64,000 bases of DNA, taken from assembly GCF_041929845.1 (NCBI RefSeq), contig NZ_JBHEEH010000010.1, positions 33,493-97,492 on the forward strand, given 5' to 3'. A program made the translations under genes and the position numbers. The DNA is from Paenochrobactrum pullorum. GTDB lineage: Bacteria > Pseudomonadota > Alphaproteobacteria > Rhizobiales > Rhizobiaceae. The notes under the pieces were generated by a model. The model did no database searches. It saw only the letters and a list, made by a program, of their open reading frames with translations, and was not told where the DNA came from. Shown here piece by piece: positions 1 to 9,419 of this stretch (positions are counted from its first letter, which is position 1; each line of letters starts with the position of its first letter).

Positions 1-1790
1 GAAACAGCCTGTTCGATATTGATGCTGTGTTGCGCCAGTGAATTGGCGTGTTCTTGAATGGCAGCTGCCACGCGGTCTGCTTCACTGCTGATTGAATCGG
101 TGAAAGCATCGCGGCTTTCCGCCAACTGACCAGCAAATGCAGCGGCTTTTTCGCTCAGCAATGTGCCAACGCCATGGGTGATGGTATTGAGATCATCACC
201 GATTTTGGATTTGGTTTCATCAATAATGGTGCTGATTGTCGCCCGACCACCAGAGAATGTGTCAGCAATTTCACGGGTACGTGCAATCAGATTTTCATTG
301 ATCTGACGTGAACGGGCTTCAAGAGCGGCATTGAGCTTCTCGGTGCTGGCATCCAGCGCATGGGCGCGGCTTTCAAACTCGCTGACCAGCGATGCGCCAC
401 GTTCGGTCAATGTATTATCCAGATTGGTCAGGCGCGTATCAAATTCGCTGACCATGGTATGGGTCGCATCACCAAGCAAGGTGGTAATGCTACTTGTACG
501 TGTATCAAGGGCTTCGGTCAGTTTTTCCGTAATTGTGCGGGACTGCTCATCAATGGTGGTAATGCGTGAATCAAGAATTTCAGCAAAAGCCTGACCGGAT
601 GAAGTAATACCAGCCGCAATTGTACCGGTTTTGGTTTCAATCGCGTCAGTGATCGCACCGCCGCCCTCACGGATACCGTTGATCAGACGTTCACCGGTTT
701 CAGATAAGACTGAGTTCAGCTGTTCTGATGCCTCCAGAACATTGTCGCGGATGATGGTTGTCGCACTTGTCAACTCTTCCTTGAGCTGTTCATGGGCGCC
801 GCTGATAGAGGAGCGCACACGTTCAGCATGGCTGACAACAGCTTCACGTTCATTGTTCAATTCGCCAACAAGTGAGCGAATACGGACTTCGTTATCGGAA
901 TAAGCGCGTTCCAGTTCATTCACTTCCGATTGAACCAGAGTTTCAAGCTCAACTGCACGTGCAAGAGTGCGCTCGATGCCTTCATTCATAGCGGCAACTT
1001 CACGGCGCACAGCCTGACCGAGGTTTGAGACTCGGTCACCAGCCAGATTATCAGGTTCAGCCAGACGAAGCGCTGCCTCTGTCATGCGCCGCGCCGCTGA
1101 CTGCATTTCCTGCGCACGGCGGATGAGCTGGGCAAAGCCCCAGAACATGACAATTGGAACGGCAACACCGGTTGCAACACCCAGTCCTGCGGGCGTGGCA
1201 AGAAAATCTCCAACGGATTTCAAAGAGGAGAAACCGCCGTTCAACGAACGGGCAAGCATGAAACCGCCTGCAGCCCATAAGGTGCTGACAGCAGTGGTTG
1301 TCCAGAAAATCTTTGACGAGCGTTCAATAGCACGGCGCGAACTGAGCAGCCCTTCGCCACGCAAATCATCATTGGCAGGCTTGAGAGCAGAGGCACGCGG
1401 CGACGAGCTGACGGCAGAGGCTTGCGAGGTAACAAGCTCGGCATCAGAATTGTTTTTTGGCTCAGAGTTGGCAGCTTTGACGGTTGGTGGTGATGGCGGG
1501 GCAGGTGGTGCCGCAACTACGGCTATATCATCCGCACGGTCATTTGGTGTGGTGATTGCGGTTTCCGCTTCTTCTTTGCGTCCGGCCATGAGAGCGGCAT
1601 TTTGCTCGCTGGCCAGTTCTTCTGCCGCGCGCGAAATCTGCAACTCCAGATCATCTAATGAGATGTCGTCATCAATGGCGTCGAGATCCATATCCAGGTC
1701 GAACCCGTCGTTAAAATCGATGTCGAGCGCCTTTTCCAGCGCTGCTTCGACTTCAAGGTCGATCTTTTGTGCTTTGGTAGATGTTGCCAT
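1..1790 (-). CDS. Large membrane-anchored coiled-coil protein, C-terminus off the window edge
   Basis: The frame starts at the ATG at 1790 and stays open to the window edge, giving at least 596 residues with the end missing. Seen: an Asp-rich acidic N-terminus (about residues 10-45), an Ala/Pro-rich linker (about 90-105), hydrophobic stretches near residues 160-180 and 195-220, then several hundred residues of Glu/Ser/Thr/Ile-rich sequence with heptad-like spacing, typical of a long coiled coil. It resembles the large proteins of rhizobia often labelled kinesin-like or apolipoprotein-like, which have no proven function. Inference: a two-helix inner-membrane anchor with a long helical domain, perhaps structural. 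It is divergent from aidB across a 557-bp spacer. The role is unknown; that this is a real gene is nearly certain from the length of the open frame. Confidence 0.85.
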   Translation of the reverse strand, partial: MATSTKAQKIDLEVEAALEKALDIDFNDGFDLDMDLDAIDDDISLDDLELQISRAAEELASEQNAALMAGRKEEAETAITTPNDRADDIAVVAAPPAPPSPPTVKAANSEPKNNSDAELVTSQASAVSSSPRASALKPANDDLRGEGLLSSRRAIERSSKIFWTTTAVSTLWAAGGFMLARSLNGGFSSLKSVGDFLATPAGLGVATGVAVPIVMFWGFAQLIRRAQEMQSAARRMTEAALRLAEPDNLAGDRVSNLGQAVRREVAAMNEGIERTLARAVELETLVQSEVNELERAYSDNEVRIRSLVGELNNEREAVVSHAERVRSSISGAHEQLKEELTSATTIIRDNVLEASEQLNSVLSETGERLINGIREGGGAITDAIETKTGTIAAGITSSGQAFAEILDSRITTIDEQSRTITEKLTEALDTRTSSITTLLGDATHTMVSEFDTRLTNLDNTLTERGASLVSEFESRAHALDASTEKLNAALEARSRQINENLIARTREIADTFSGGRATISTIIDETKSKIGDDLNTITHGVGTLLSEKAAAFAGQLAESRDAFTDSISSEADRVAAAIQEHANSLAQHSINIEQAV

Positions 1791-2347
1791 CGCTATTTTA
1801 CCTCGTACTCATAAACTCTGTGAGAGCAGACGCGATTACGCGCGTCATACTTATCCCGCCATCTTGCATAGTACCGGCTTGCGAAGTTGAAGGAAATAGC
1901 GCAATCGCGCATTACCAAAAACTTTAAATAGAAGGTTAACGGAATAGTTCTGAATTTTCAAAAAGCCCAGAACAGATGGGTTTTCAGATTATTCCTGAAT
2001 TGTGGAAATCTTAAGATTGAATGTCGCACCGGCAGATAGAATGCGCGAAAAGGCGCATTTTAAGTATGATTATCAACGTATTTTATTAAGTGTATAGTAG
2101 TTTTAGCTTATATAATGCTTGTTCATTTTTGAACGAATAAAGGCAAAAACGATTCTGTGGATAGAAATTTCATGCTGGTTTTGTCGGCAATATTTTGCAG
2201 AAAAAAGCCGAAAACGGTTGAAATTCAACATTTCTATTATGTGGTTGCACATTATTAGCATTTTGAAGGCATCATAGCACACTAATAATTGCGACCAATG
2301 ATGAATTTTTATCCGGACCAAGCGGCATTTCATCAAACTGTAAACGG
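1791..2347. other. Divergent intergenic region
   Basis: This AT-rich spacer lies between two divergent genes and must hold both promoters. I see no convincing coding frame, RNA gene or strong hairpin. The 94-codon minus-strand frame inside it is AT-rich, has no ribosome binding site and no recognisable domain. Confidence 0.6.
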
Positions 2348-3988
2348 ATGATAGTTTTGAAAGCTCATAAAGTAACCAATCAAACAATGCCGCTCACCGG
2401 AGCCAATGCTTATAACAGCGATCCGCTGATCATGAAAATTGTAAGCGGTTTTCCGGAAAACCTGCAGCGTGAGTTTGATCAAATCGGCCGTTATGTCTTG
2501 TCGCCTGAAGCGCAGGATCTCGCGCGTCTTGCCAATAATGAACTGCCAAAGCTTAAAAGTCATGACCGTTATGGTCATCGTATTGATCAAGTGGAATATC
2601 ATCCGGCTTATCATGCTTTGATGCGTCGTTCGGTGGCCAATGGTTTGCATTGTTCGATATGGGAAGATGGGGCAGCCGAGGCGGGCAGACGGCATCAAAC
2701 ACGAAGTTTACGTTTTTATTTAACGGCGCAACTCGAGGCAGGTCATCTCAATGCGCTGACCATGACCAATGCGTCATTGGCAGCTTTGATGTCGTCTTCT
2801 GATCTTTATAAGCAGTGGTTACCGCGTATTATGAGCCGCAAATATGACCAGTCACATAAAGCGGCAAGTCATAAAAACGGTATTACGCTTGGCTTAGGTC
2901 TGACGGAAAAGCAGGGTGGTACGGATCTAAACGCTCTTAACAGTGAAGCCGTAGCTTTTGATAATGATAGCTATTTGCTTAATGGCCATAAATGGTTTCT
3001 ATCGGCTCCGATGTCTGATGCGTTTTTAGTATTGGCGAAATTACCTGAAGGTTTGAGTTGCTTTTTAGCGCCGCGTGTTTTGGCTGACGGTTCGCCCAAT
3101 GGATTCGCGTTTCAGCGTTTGAAAGACAAACTCGGCAATCGCTCTAATGCGACAGCAGAAGTCGAATTTGATAATGCTCATGTGCATATGGTGGGTAAGG
3201 CCGGTGAAGGTATCAAAACCATCACCGATATGGTGACGCTTACACGGCTTGACTGCGCTGTGGCTTCGGCTGGCCTCATGCATGCAGGGCTTTCCGAAGC
3301 CGTTCATCATGCACGTTCCCGCCAAGTGAATGGCGAGGCTTTACTCAATAAACCTCTGATGCAGCGGGTTTTAGCTGATATGGCGCTTGATGTGGCAGGA
3401 GCAACTGCACTTTCCATGCGTTTGGCGCGCGCTTTTGATATGGCAGCCAATGACCGCTTGGAGGCGTCCTTTGCCCGAGCAATGACACCGGTGGTGAAAT
3501 ATTGGGTATCAAAAATCGCCCCATCTCTACTTTATGAGTCGATGGAAGCGCTGGGCGGCAATGCCTATGTGGAAGAAAGTAATTTGCCTCGCCTATACCG
3601 CGAAGCACCGTTTAATGCGATGTGGGAAGGTTCGGGCAATGTGATGGCGCTCGATGTTGCGCGTGTTCTTGCCAAAGCGCCAAAGCTTTTTGACGAAGTG
3701 CTGGATTGGATCGGCAATCAGTTAGGGCGCAGCGGGCAAGGTACCGTCAATGTGCTGCGCGCTGCCATGCAACTAACTAATTCCGATGAAGGAGCTGCAA
3801 GATTGCTGACCGAACAACTGGCTTTTGCTGCCGCTGCGGCAGAGCTTCGTTACCAGGGTGCCGATCATGTGGCGGATGCCTTTATCGAAACCCGCCTTGG
3901 CGGTCAGTGGCGCACGACTTATGGCATGCTGGATGCACGCCATGATGCCAAGCGCATTGTTGATACGCTCTATCCGCCTGCCCAATAA
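2348..3988 (+). CDS. aidB: AidB-type acyl-CoA dehydrogenase family protein
   Basis: The 546-residue protein has the usual AidB length and follows the E. coli protein from end to end. Landmarks are the FAD/substrate loop GLGLTEKQGGTD (about residue 180), KLGNRSNATAEVEF (about 260), and the C-terminal EALGGNAYVEES...LYREAPFNAMWEGSGN block (about 400-430) before the helical AidB-specific C-terminal domain. AidB is a flavoprotein of the alkylation (Ada) response that binds DNA; its enzymatic substrate is unsettled, and in Brucella it has been linked to cell poles and division. No ada or alkB gene is nearby, so regulation cannot be inferred. The ribosome binding site for the ATG at 2348 is weak, but the start matches the AidB N-terminus; ATG at 2387 would cut conserved residues. 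Confidence 0.93.
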   Translation: MIVLKAHKVTNQTMPLTGANAYNSDPLIMKIVSGFPENLQREFDQIGRYVLSPEAQDLARLANNELPKLKSHDRYGHRIDQVEYHPAYHALMRRSVANGLHCSIWEDGAAEAGRRHQTRSLRFYLTAQLEAGHLNALTMTNASLAALMSSSDLYKQWLPRIMSRKYDQSHKAASHKNGITLGLGLTEKQGGTDLNALNSEAVAFDNDSYLLNGHKWFLSAPMSDAFLVLAKLPEGLSCFLAPRVLADGSPNGFAFQRLKDKLGNRSNATAEVEFDNAHVHMVGKAGEGIKTITDMVTLTRLDCAVASAGLMHAGLSEAVHHARSRQVNGEALLNKPLMQRVLADMALDVAGATALSMRLARAFDMAANDRLEASFARAMTPVVKYWVSKIAPSLLYESMEALGGNAYVEESNLPRLYREAPFNAMWEGSGNVMALDVARVLAKAPKLFDEVLDWIGNQLGRSGQGTVNVLRAAMQLTNSDEGAARLLTEQLAFAAAAAELRYQGADHVADAFIETRLGGQWRTTYGMLDARHDAKRIVDTLYPPAQ

Positions 3989-3994
3989 GAATGC

Positions 3995-4495
3995 TTATAG
4001 CTCTGCTTCATGCTGACGGCGCAGTGTCTTCAAACGATCAAGAGCACCTTGCAGGATGAAAGCGGCAGCGGCAGAATCAATGCGTTCTGCCCGCTTTTGC
4101 CGTGAGACATCCATGCCGATCAGCGCGCGTTCTGCGGCAACAGTTGAAAGCCGCTCATCCCAAAACACAAACGGAATATCGGTTAAAGGCTGCATTGTGC
4201 GCACAAAAGCCTTGGTCGCCTGCACACGCGGGCCCGCTGTGCCGTCCATATTCATCGGTAGGCCAATGATAATGGCGCAGACTTTTTCCTCCGAGAGTTG
4301 TTTGAGAAGGATTTGCGCATCAATGGTAAATTTTACCCGTTTTATAACAGGGCGGGGATTGGCAAAGGATAAACCTAAATCAGAAATCGCCAGCCCGATA
4401 GTTTTGGTGCCCAGATCAAGACCGGCAATGGTTTGTCCTGCCGATTGACTGGATTGCAGAAGTGCAGGCAGTTCGGTGATTTCTAATATTGCCAA
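3995..4495 (-). CDS. ruvX: Putative pre-16S rRNA nuclease / Holliday junction resolvase YqgF (RuvX)
   Basis: This 166-residue RNase H-like protein carries the family motifs: GLDLGTKTIG near residue 25, GLPMNMDG near 98, DERLST near 133 and DSAAAAFILQG near 160, supplying the acidic metal-binding residues. YqgF/RuvX acts in the final 5' maturation of 16S rRNA and was earlier proposed as a Holliday junction resolvase. It has a roughly 20-residue N-terminal extension before the RNase H core, common in rhizobial members. It converges with aidB, with only 6 bp between the two stops, and no hairpin is obvious there. Identity is secure; the cellular role rests on family knowledge. Confidence 0.93.
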   Translation of the reverse strand: MAILEITELPALLQSSQSAGQTIAGLDLGTKTIGLAISDLGLSFANPRPVIKRVKFTIDAQILLKQLSEEKVCAIIIGLPMNMDGTAGPRVQATKAFVRTMQPLTDIPFVFWDERLSTVAAERALIGMDVSRQKRAERIDSAAAAFILQGALDRLKTLRRQHEAEL

Positions 4496-4643
4496 GTGTT
4501 TATACCTTTTTAGCGGCCCACTTTAAGGTGCAGCCTGACTTATTATTTGACATATATACCATTTATCATGGCCATTTATCACGGGTTGATGTTATTTTGG
4601 ATAGCGTCATAACTGCGCATAAAGAAATCTTGAGGAAAAGTGA

Positions 4644-5351
4644 ATGAAAATCACCTGGCTTGGACATGCGGCGTTTCGGGTGGAAACCGCCAATAGTGTT
4701 ATTTTGATTGATCCGTTTTTGACCGGTAATCCGGGCTTTGCAGGTATTGATCTCAAACAAGCCGTGCAAGGTGTCACCCATGTTGCACTTACACATGGTC
4801 ATGGCGATCATATCGGCGACACGGTACAAATTGCCAAAGAGCATGGGGCAGTCGTACTGGCTAATGCCGATCTGGCTGCATGGCTTGCCTATCAAGGCGT
4901 TGAAAAGACGGAAGCCGGCAATACGGGTGGCACGACTTTTATGGATGATTTCAGCATGACCTACGTCAATGCCTTGCATTCATCTGCAACAATTACGGAA
5001 GATGGTGTCTCGCATTCATTGGGCAATGCCAATGGTCTGGTGTTCCATTTTGAGGATGAGCCGACACTCTATCATATGGGCGATACGGATATTTTCTCCG
5101 ATATGGCTTTGATCAATGAATTGCATCAGCCGGAAATCGGTATCGTGCCGATTGGTGATCGTTTCACGATGGGCAGTGCAGTAGCCGCTTTGGCTTGCCA
5201 GCGTTTCATGTCGTTTGAGACAGTATTGCCTGCGCATTATGGTTCATTCTCGGTGCTTGAAAAAACAGCTGATAATTTCATTAAGGCGATGGAAGATGCG
5301 AAGCAAACAAAAGTGGTGGCAGCTGCGGCCGGAACCTTGCAAAATTATTGA
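4644..5351 (+). CDS. UPF0173 metal-dependent hydrolase (metallo-beta-lactamase fold)
   Basis: This 235-residue protein begins MKITWLGHAAFRVE, the hallmark of UPF0173, and carries the metal-binding motif THGHGDHIGD near residue 52. Later metal ligands appear at HSLGNANG (about 128), HMGDTDIFSD (about 145) and LPAHYGSF (about 200). The family is a small one-domain metallo-hydrolase of unknown substrate, related to UlaG. An AGGAAA ribosome binding site precedes the ATG. It is followed 120 bp later by gatC, a neighbour pair also common in Brucella and Bartonella as far as I recall. Confidence 0.9.
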   Translation: MKITWLGHAAFRVETANSVILIDPFLTGNPGFAGIDLKQAVQGVTHVALTHGHGDHIGDTVQIAKEHGAVVLANADLAAWLAYQGVEKTEAGNTGGTTFMDDFSMTYVNALHSSATITEDGVSHSLGNANGLVFHFEDEPTLYHMGDTDIFSDMALINELHQPEIGIVPIGDRFTMGSAVAALACQRFMSFETVLPAHYGSFSVLEKTADNFIKAMEDAKQTKVVAAAAGTLQNY

Positions 5352-5471
5352 TTGCGCTTGAAAATGCGTCAACAATATTGCGCTACAGCCAAGCCAGCGT
5401 TATAGCCGTTGTTAAATGATGCCAAAGCAGATCTGTTGTTATGGCTTTAAACAGAATTTCCGGAGTTCAGA

Positions 5472-5759
5472 ATGTCCGTTGATATTACTACAGTCAAACG
5501 CGTTGCTCACCTTGCGCGCATCGCGATCAGCGATGACGATGCAGAGCGTATGACGGGCGAAATTAATAATATGCTGGGCTTTGTTGCTCAGCTTGATGAA
5601 GTGAATGTAGACGGCGTCGAGCCAATGACATCTGCTATGCCAATGAAAATGCGCTTGCGTGCCGACGTTGTCAGCGACGGCAATATTGCCGAAGCCATTG
5701 TCGCCAATGCACCTGTAACAGAAGACAATTTTTTCGTTGTGCCAAAAATGGTCGAATAA
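5472..5759 (+). CDS. gatC: Glu-tRNA(Gln)/Asp-tRNA(Asn) amidotransferase subunit C
   Basis: This 95-residue protein is the usual GatC size, with the N-terminal helix VKRVAHLARIAISDDDAERM and the central motif ML-x-FV-x-QL-x-E-x-V-x-V-x-GVEPM. GatC wraps around GatA and GatB and stabilises the amidotransferase that makes Gln-tRNA(Gln) from Glu-tRNA(Gln). A GGAG ribosome binding site lies 6 bp before the ATG. gatA follows on the same strand after 94 bp. gatB is not in the window. Confidence 0.95.
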   Translation: MSVDITTVKRVAHLARIAISDDDAERMTGEINNMLGFVAQLDEVNVDGVEPMTSAMPMKMRLRADVVSDGNIAEAIVANAPVTEDNFFVVPKMVE

Positions 5760-5853
5760 TTATTTCAAGCGCGCAATAACGCTGCTTTTAATGAATTGTC
5801 ACTTGGCGGGACTACAGAAATTTGCGCGATCTGCGCATCAACAGGATTAAACA

Positions 5854-7335
5854 ATGACCGATTTAACCGCACTTACGATTGCTGAAGCGCGTGATAAGTT
5901 AACAAGCAAAGCGATTACAGCGACCGAACTGACTGAAGCTTATTTAAGCGCGATTGATACCGCCAACAGCCAGTTTAATGCTTATATTGCTGTGACCCAT
6001 GATCATGCACGTCAGATGGCTAAAACATCTGATGAGCGTCTGGCCAAAGGTGAGGCCGGTGCATTGGAGGGCATTCCCCTCGGCATCAAAGATCTCTTTG
6101 CAACCAAAGGTGTTCATACACAGGCTTGCTCGCATATTCTGGATGGATTCAAGCCGGAATATGAATCAACTGTCACCGCCAATCTTTGGGCTGATGGTGC
6201 GGTGATGCTCGGTAAGCTCAATATGGATGAGTTTGCGATGGGCTCTTCCAATGAAACATCTTTCTACGGTCCGGTCACCAATCCATGGCGCGCCAATGGT
6301 TCGGATGCAAAATTGACCGCTGGTGGCTCTTCAGGTGGTTCAGCGGCCGCCGTTGCGGCCAATCTTTGCGTTGCAGCCACAGCAACCGACACTGGCGGCT
6401 CGATCCGTCAGCCGGCAGCTTTCACCGGTACCGTTGGTTTCAAGCCGACCTATGGCCGTGTCTCGCGTTGGGGCACCGTTGCTTTTGCCTCATCTCTTGA
6501 TCAGGCAGGCTCGATCACCCGCGACGTGCGCGATGCAGCTATTATGCTGAAATCCATGGCTTCTTTTGATGTCAAAGACAGCACTTGTTTTGATCTGCCT
6601 GTTCCGGATTACGAAGCGGTTCTCGGCAAATCTATTAAAGGTATGCGCATTGGTATTCCAAAAGAATATCGCGTTGATGGTATGCCTGAAGACGTTGAAA
6701 AGCTGTGGCAGCAGGGTATTGCTTTCCTCAAAGACGCCGGTGCCGAGATCGTCGATATTTCTCTGCCGCACACGAAATATGCGCTGCCTGCATATTACAT
6801 CGTTGCACCTGCTGAAGCTTCGTCCAATCTGGCACGTTATGATGGCGTTCGTTACGGCCTTCGCGTTCCGGGCAAAGACATTGCCGACATGTATGAGCAG
6901 ACCCGTGCCAAAGGCTTTGGCTGGGAAGTCAAGCGCCGCGTCATGATCGGCACCTATGTGCTGTCAGCCGGTTATTATGATGCTTATTACTTGAAAGCAC
7001 AAAAAGTCCGCACATTGATCAAAAAGGATTTTGAAGACGCCTTTAATCAGGGTGTGGATATGATTCTCACCCCGTCCACGCCTTCGTCAGCCTTTAAAGT
7101 GGCTGATGCTGAAATGGCGGCCGATCCGGTAAAAATGTATCTGAACGACATTTTCACTGTGACTGTGAATATGGCTGGTTTGCCGGGTGTGTCGGTTCCT
7201 GCCGGTTTGAATGCTGATGGCTTGCCTTTAGGCTTGCAGCTCATTGGCCGTCCGTTTGGTGAAGAAGCATTATTCCAGGCTGCTCATGTCATCGAGCAAG
7301 CCGCAGGCCGTTTTTCACCGGCTAAATGGTGGTAA
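5854..7335 (+). CDS. gatA: Glu-tRNA(Gln)/Asp-tRNA(Asn) amidotransferase subunit A
   Basis: This 493-residue amidase-signature enzyme releases ammonia from glutamine and passes it to GatB for transamidation of mischarged tRNA. The catalytic Ser-cisSer-Lys triad is visible: the Lys in GIKDLF (about residue 79), the first Ser in GGSSGGSAAAVA (about 154-160) and the nucleophile in TDTGGSIRQPAAF (about 178). Length and C-terminus (GRPFGEEALFQAAHVIEQA) are normal. It forms a gatC-gatA unit closed by the strong terminator at 7382-7419. Use of the indirect pathway is normal for alphaproteobacteria. Confidence 0.97.
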   Translation: MTDLTALTIAEARDKLTSKAITATELTEAYLSAIDTANSQFNAYIAVTHDHARQMAKTSDERLAKGEAGALEGIPLGIKDLFATKGVHTQACSHILDGFKPEYESTVTANLWADGAVMLGKLNMDEFAMGSSNETSFYGPVTNPWRANGSDAKLTAGGSSGGSAAAVAANLCVAATATDTGGSIRQPAAFTGTVGFKPTYGRVSRWGTVAFASSLDQAGSITRDVRDAAIMLKSMASFDVKDSTCFDLPVPDYEAVLGKSIKGMRIGIPKEYRVDGMPEDVEKLWQQGIAFLKDAGAEIVDISLPHTKYALPAYYIVAPAEASSNLARYDGVRYGLRVPGKDIADMYEQTRAKGFGWEVKRRVMIGTYVLSAGYYDAYYLKAQKVRTLIKKDFEDAFNQGVDMILTPSTPSSAFKVADAEMAADPVKMYLNDIFTVTVNMAGLPGVSVPAGLNADGLPLGLQLIGRPFGEEALFQAAHVIEQAAGRFSPAKWW

Positions 7336-7381
7336 GCATCAATTTTGATACTAAGCACTCATTGAGTGCATGATTTGTTTG

Positions 7382-7419
7382 AAACCGGCATAGTTGTAAA
7401 ACTGTGCCGGTTTTTATTT
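7382..7419 (+). terminator. Rho-independent terminator after gatA
   Basis: AAACCGGCATAGTT pairs with AACTGTGCCGGTTT across a short GTAA loop and is followed by a T-rich run. It lies 46 bp after the gatA stop and should end the gatC-gatA transcript. Confidence 0.85.
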
Positions 7420-7694
7420 TTCTCAATTATCAGAATCATAAATGTGACTAAAAATTATGTGCTGGAGGCGCCAGTCAAGGATATGATCGTAAAAAATGTT
7501 TCATATATCTAAGGGGTAAATACAGCTAAAGGTTTGTTTTATTATATTTTTTTACAATTTTCGGATGTAATGATTGAGAAATTAAAACTATTTTTGTGTT
7601 TTTCGCACTTTTATGCGCTTTTTTTGAATTTGGTGCTTGCGCGAGTCAGATTTATTGCTTAAACGACGCTCACACAGTTGATACAATCAGCTGC
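7420..7694. other. Spacer between gatA terminator and tRNA-Val
   Basis: This AT-rich stretch has no credible coding frame. Its right end holds the tRNA-Val promoter described separately. Confidence 0.5.
7637..7665 (+). promoter_or_regulatory. Probable promoter of tRNA-Val copy 1
   Basis: TTGCGC (7637-7642) and TAAACG (7660-7665) are separated by 17 bp and lie about 30 bp before the tRNA. The same arrangement recurs exactly 295 bp downstream in front of the second tRNA copy (TTGCAA, 17 bp, TAATAA at 7932-7960). The conservation of both elements and of the CACACAGTTGATACA block that follows supports a real promoter. Confidence 0.55.
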
Positions 7695-7770
<76 letters not shown>

Positions 7771-7910
7771 TTTTAAAACATTCCCATAATATTTCAGTAT
7801 TAATTATGCATGCTTCTTGCATATGGGATGTATGATTTTTTTGTCATTTCATCCATATAATCCGGCTTGTTTTTAATCAAATAAATCAGGTCTTTTTCCC
7901 GATAAATAAT

Positions 7911-8062
<152 letters not shown>

Positions 8063-8161
8063 NNNNNNNNNNNNNNNNNNNNNNNNNNNNNNNNNNNNNN
8101 NNNNNNNNNNNNNNNNNNNNNNNNNNNNNNNNNNNNNNNNNNNNNNNNNNNNNNNNNNNNN
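8063..8161. other. Assembly gap (99 N)
   Basis: All bases are N. The left side ends inside a tRNA-Val gene and the right side starts with ACCATTCTAAA, comparable to the CACCATTTTAAA that follows copy 1. The gap is therefore probably a scaffold join across a repeated tRNA-Val unit. The true length and tRNA copy number are unknown. Confidence 0.95.
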
Positions 8162-8410
8162 ACCATTCTAAATTAAAGCATTGATTATATTTAGCATTTT
8201 TAGAATACTTCCCGTATGGTGGCGGGATGAGAAAGAAATATTCTTCTTAAAAATTGATGGTCAGCTGAAGTCATATGACCATACATCGAATAGCATTTCG
8301 TACGTATAAAAACTCCTACTAAAGAGTAGTGCGGCTGAGGGTTTAAACGCGGACGTAACATATATACATATGTCATAGTTAGGTGTTTCTTCGTATTATG
8401 GTTTCTCATC

Positions 8411-9157
8411 TTGGGGGCGGGATTGCGATTACCATCAACATATGTTTGGAAGCGTACAGTAGTAATTTCTGTAATTGCTGCCGCTGCATCCATATCAATA
8501 TCCACATTTGTTCGTTATTTAACAGGTGCTAACTCTGATACAATTACGATTATTGTTCGTTTAAGTTTGCCTTTTCTTATTGCTGTCCCTTTGGGAATAT
8601 TCTGGTTTTCACGCTTGGAGCGATTAGAAGAATCGTATCGTAATGCAGTCAAGCAAGCCAATGAGCTAGCTCTGTTCGCTAACGTTGATCCCTTAACCGG
8701 ATTGCTTAATCGGCGAAGTTTTATAGAGCAATTTAAGGCGGCGACAATAGCTCGTGTGAGAGGCTGGTTCTTAATTGCTGATATCGACTATTTGAAAGAT
8801 ATCAATGATCAATATGGCCATCCCGTTGGCGATGATGCAGTGATTGCTGTAGCAGAAGCTATGCAGAGTGTACTCCCACCTGATTGTTTGATCGCTCGTA
8901 TCGGTGGTGATGAGTTCTGCGCATTTATTCCGAAAGCTTCATGCAGTAATCTTGATAATACCGTCGCACTTATCAGCAAACAAGCTGACAAGCTGTTGCA
9001 GAAAAAACGTCTGGAAGTTGATCAGGGTTTGTCTGTTTCTGTCGGATATATTGCAGTGAGAACAGGCCAAAGTTTCGAAGATGTTATGTCTTTATCAGAT
9101 AAGAAGCTTTACCGTAAAAAGAGCGAGAGAAATTTAAAAATTCCATTAGTGAGTTGA
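8411..9157 (+). CDS. Membrane-bound GGDEF domain protein, probable diguanylate cyclase
   Basis: The N-terminus has two hydrophobic segments (about residues 16-34 and 46-66). A short linker leads to a complete GGDEF domain: DPLTGLLNRRSF (about 96-107), the metal-binding DIDYLKDINDQYGHPVGD (about 124-141) and the active-site loop RIGGDEF (about 163-169). An intact GGDEF motif suggests c-di-GMP synthesis from two GTP at the membrane. No inhibitory RxxD site is evident. The start is unsure: the only start codon in frame after the upstream stop (8336-8338) is TTG at 8411, with no clear ribosome binding site. The sensor part is very short, so the N-terminus may be truncated, which fits its position just after the tRNA repeat and gap. 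Confidence 0.8.
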   Translation: MGAGLRLPSTYVWKRTVVISVIAAAASISISTFVRYLTGANSDTITIIVRLSLPFLIAVPLGIFWFSRLERLEESYRNAVKQANELALFANVDPLTGLLNRRSFIEQFKAATIARVRGWFLIADIDYLKDINDQYGHPVGDDAVIAVAEAMQSVLPPDCLIARIGGDEFCAFIPKASCSNLDNTVALISKQADKLLQKKRLEVDQGLSVSVGYIAVRTGQSFEDVMSLSDKKLYRKKSERNLKIPLVS

Positions 9158-9419
9158 AGACGGAATATAGTCGAATATAGTCGAATGTATTTGACTGGAA
9201 TTACGTTTTAAGCGGGATAAGAAAAGCGCCTAATTAAGCTTTAGAAGATCGAGTCTTATTCTTATTAGTGGCACTAACTATTAAAATGAGCTGTAGAAAC
9301 TACATATATATGCGGTCAAGGAAATTGCATTTAATCATAACATTATAGCAGAATTTGTATTTCTTGTTTGCTTTTGCCGAACCTTCTAAAGCTTGCCTTA
9401 ACGATCAAAAGGGATGGCT

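Noticed and set aside
2103..2387. 94-codon minus-strand open frame upstream of aidB
   Set aside because: It is AT-rich, lacks a ribosome binding site, overlaps the aidB start and shows no recognisable domain.
8200..8505. 101-codon minus-strand open frame
   Set aside because: It overlaps the N-terminus of the GGDEF gene antisense and its composition is not protein-like; the GGDEF gene is far better supported.
9163..9182. Tandem 10-base repeat (GAATATAGTC twice)
   Set aside because: It is only two copies in a short spacer, with no sign of a larger array or a functional site.
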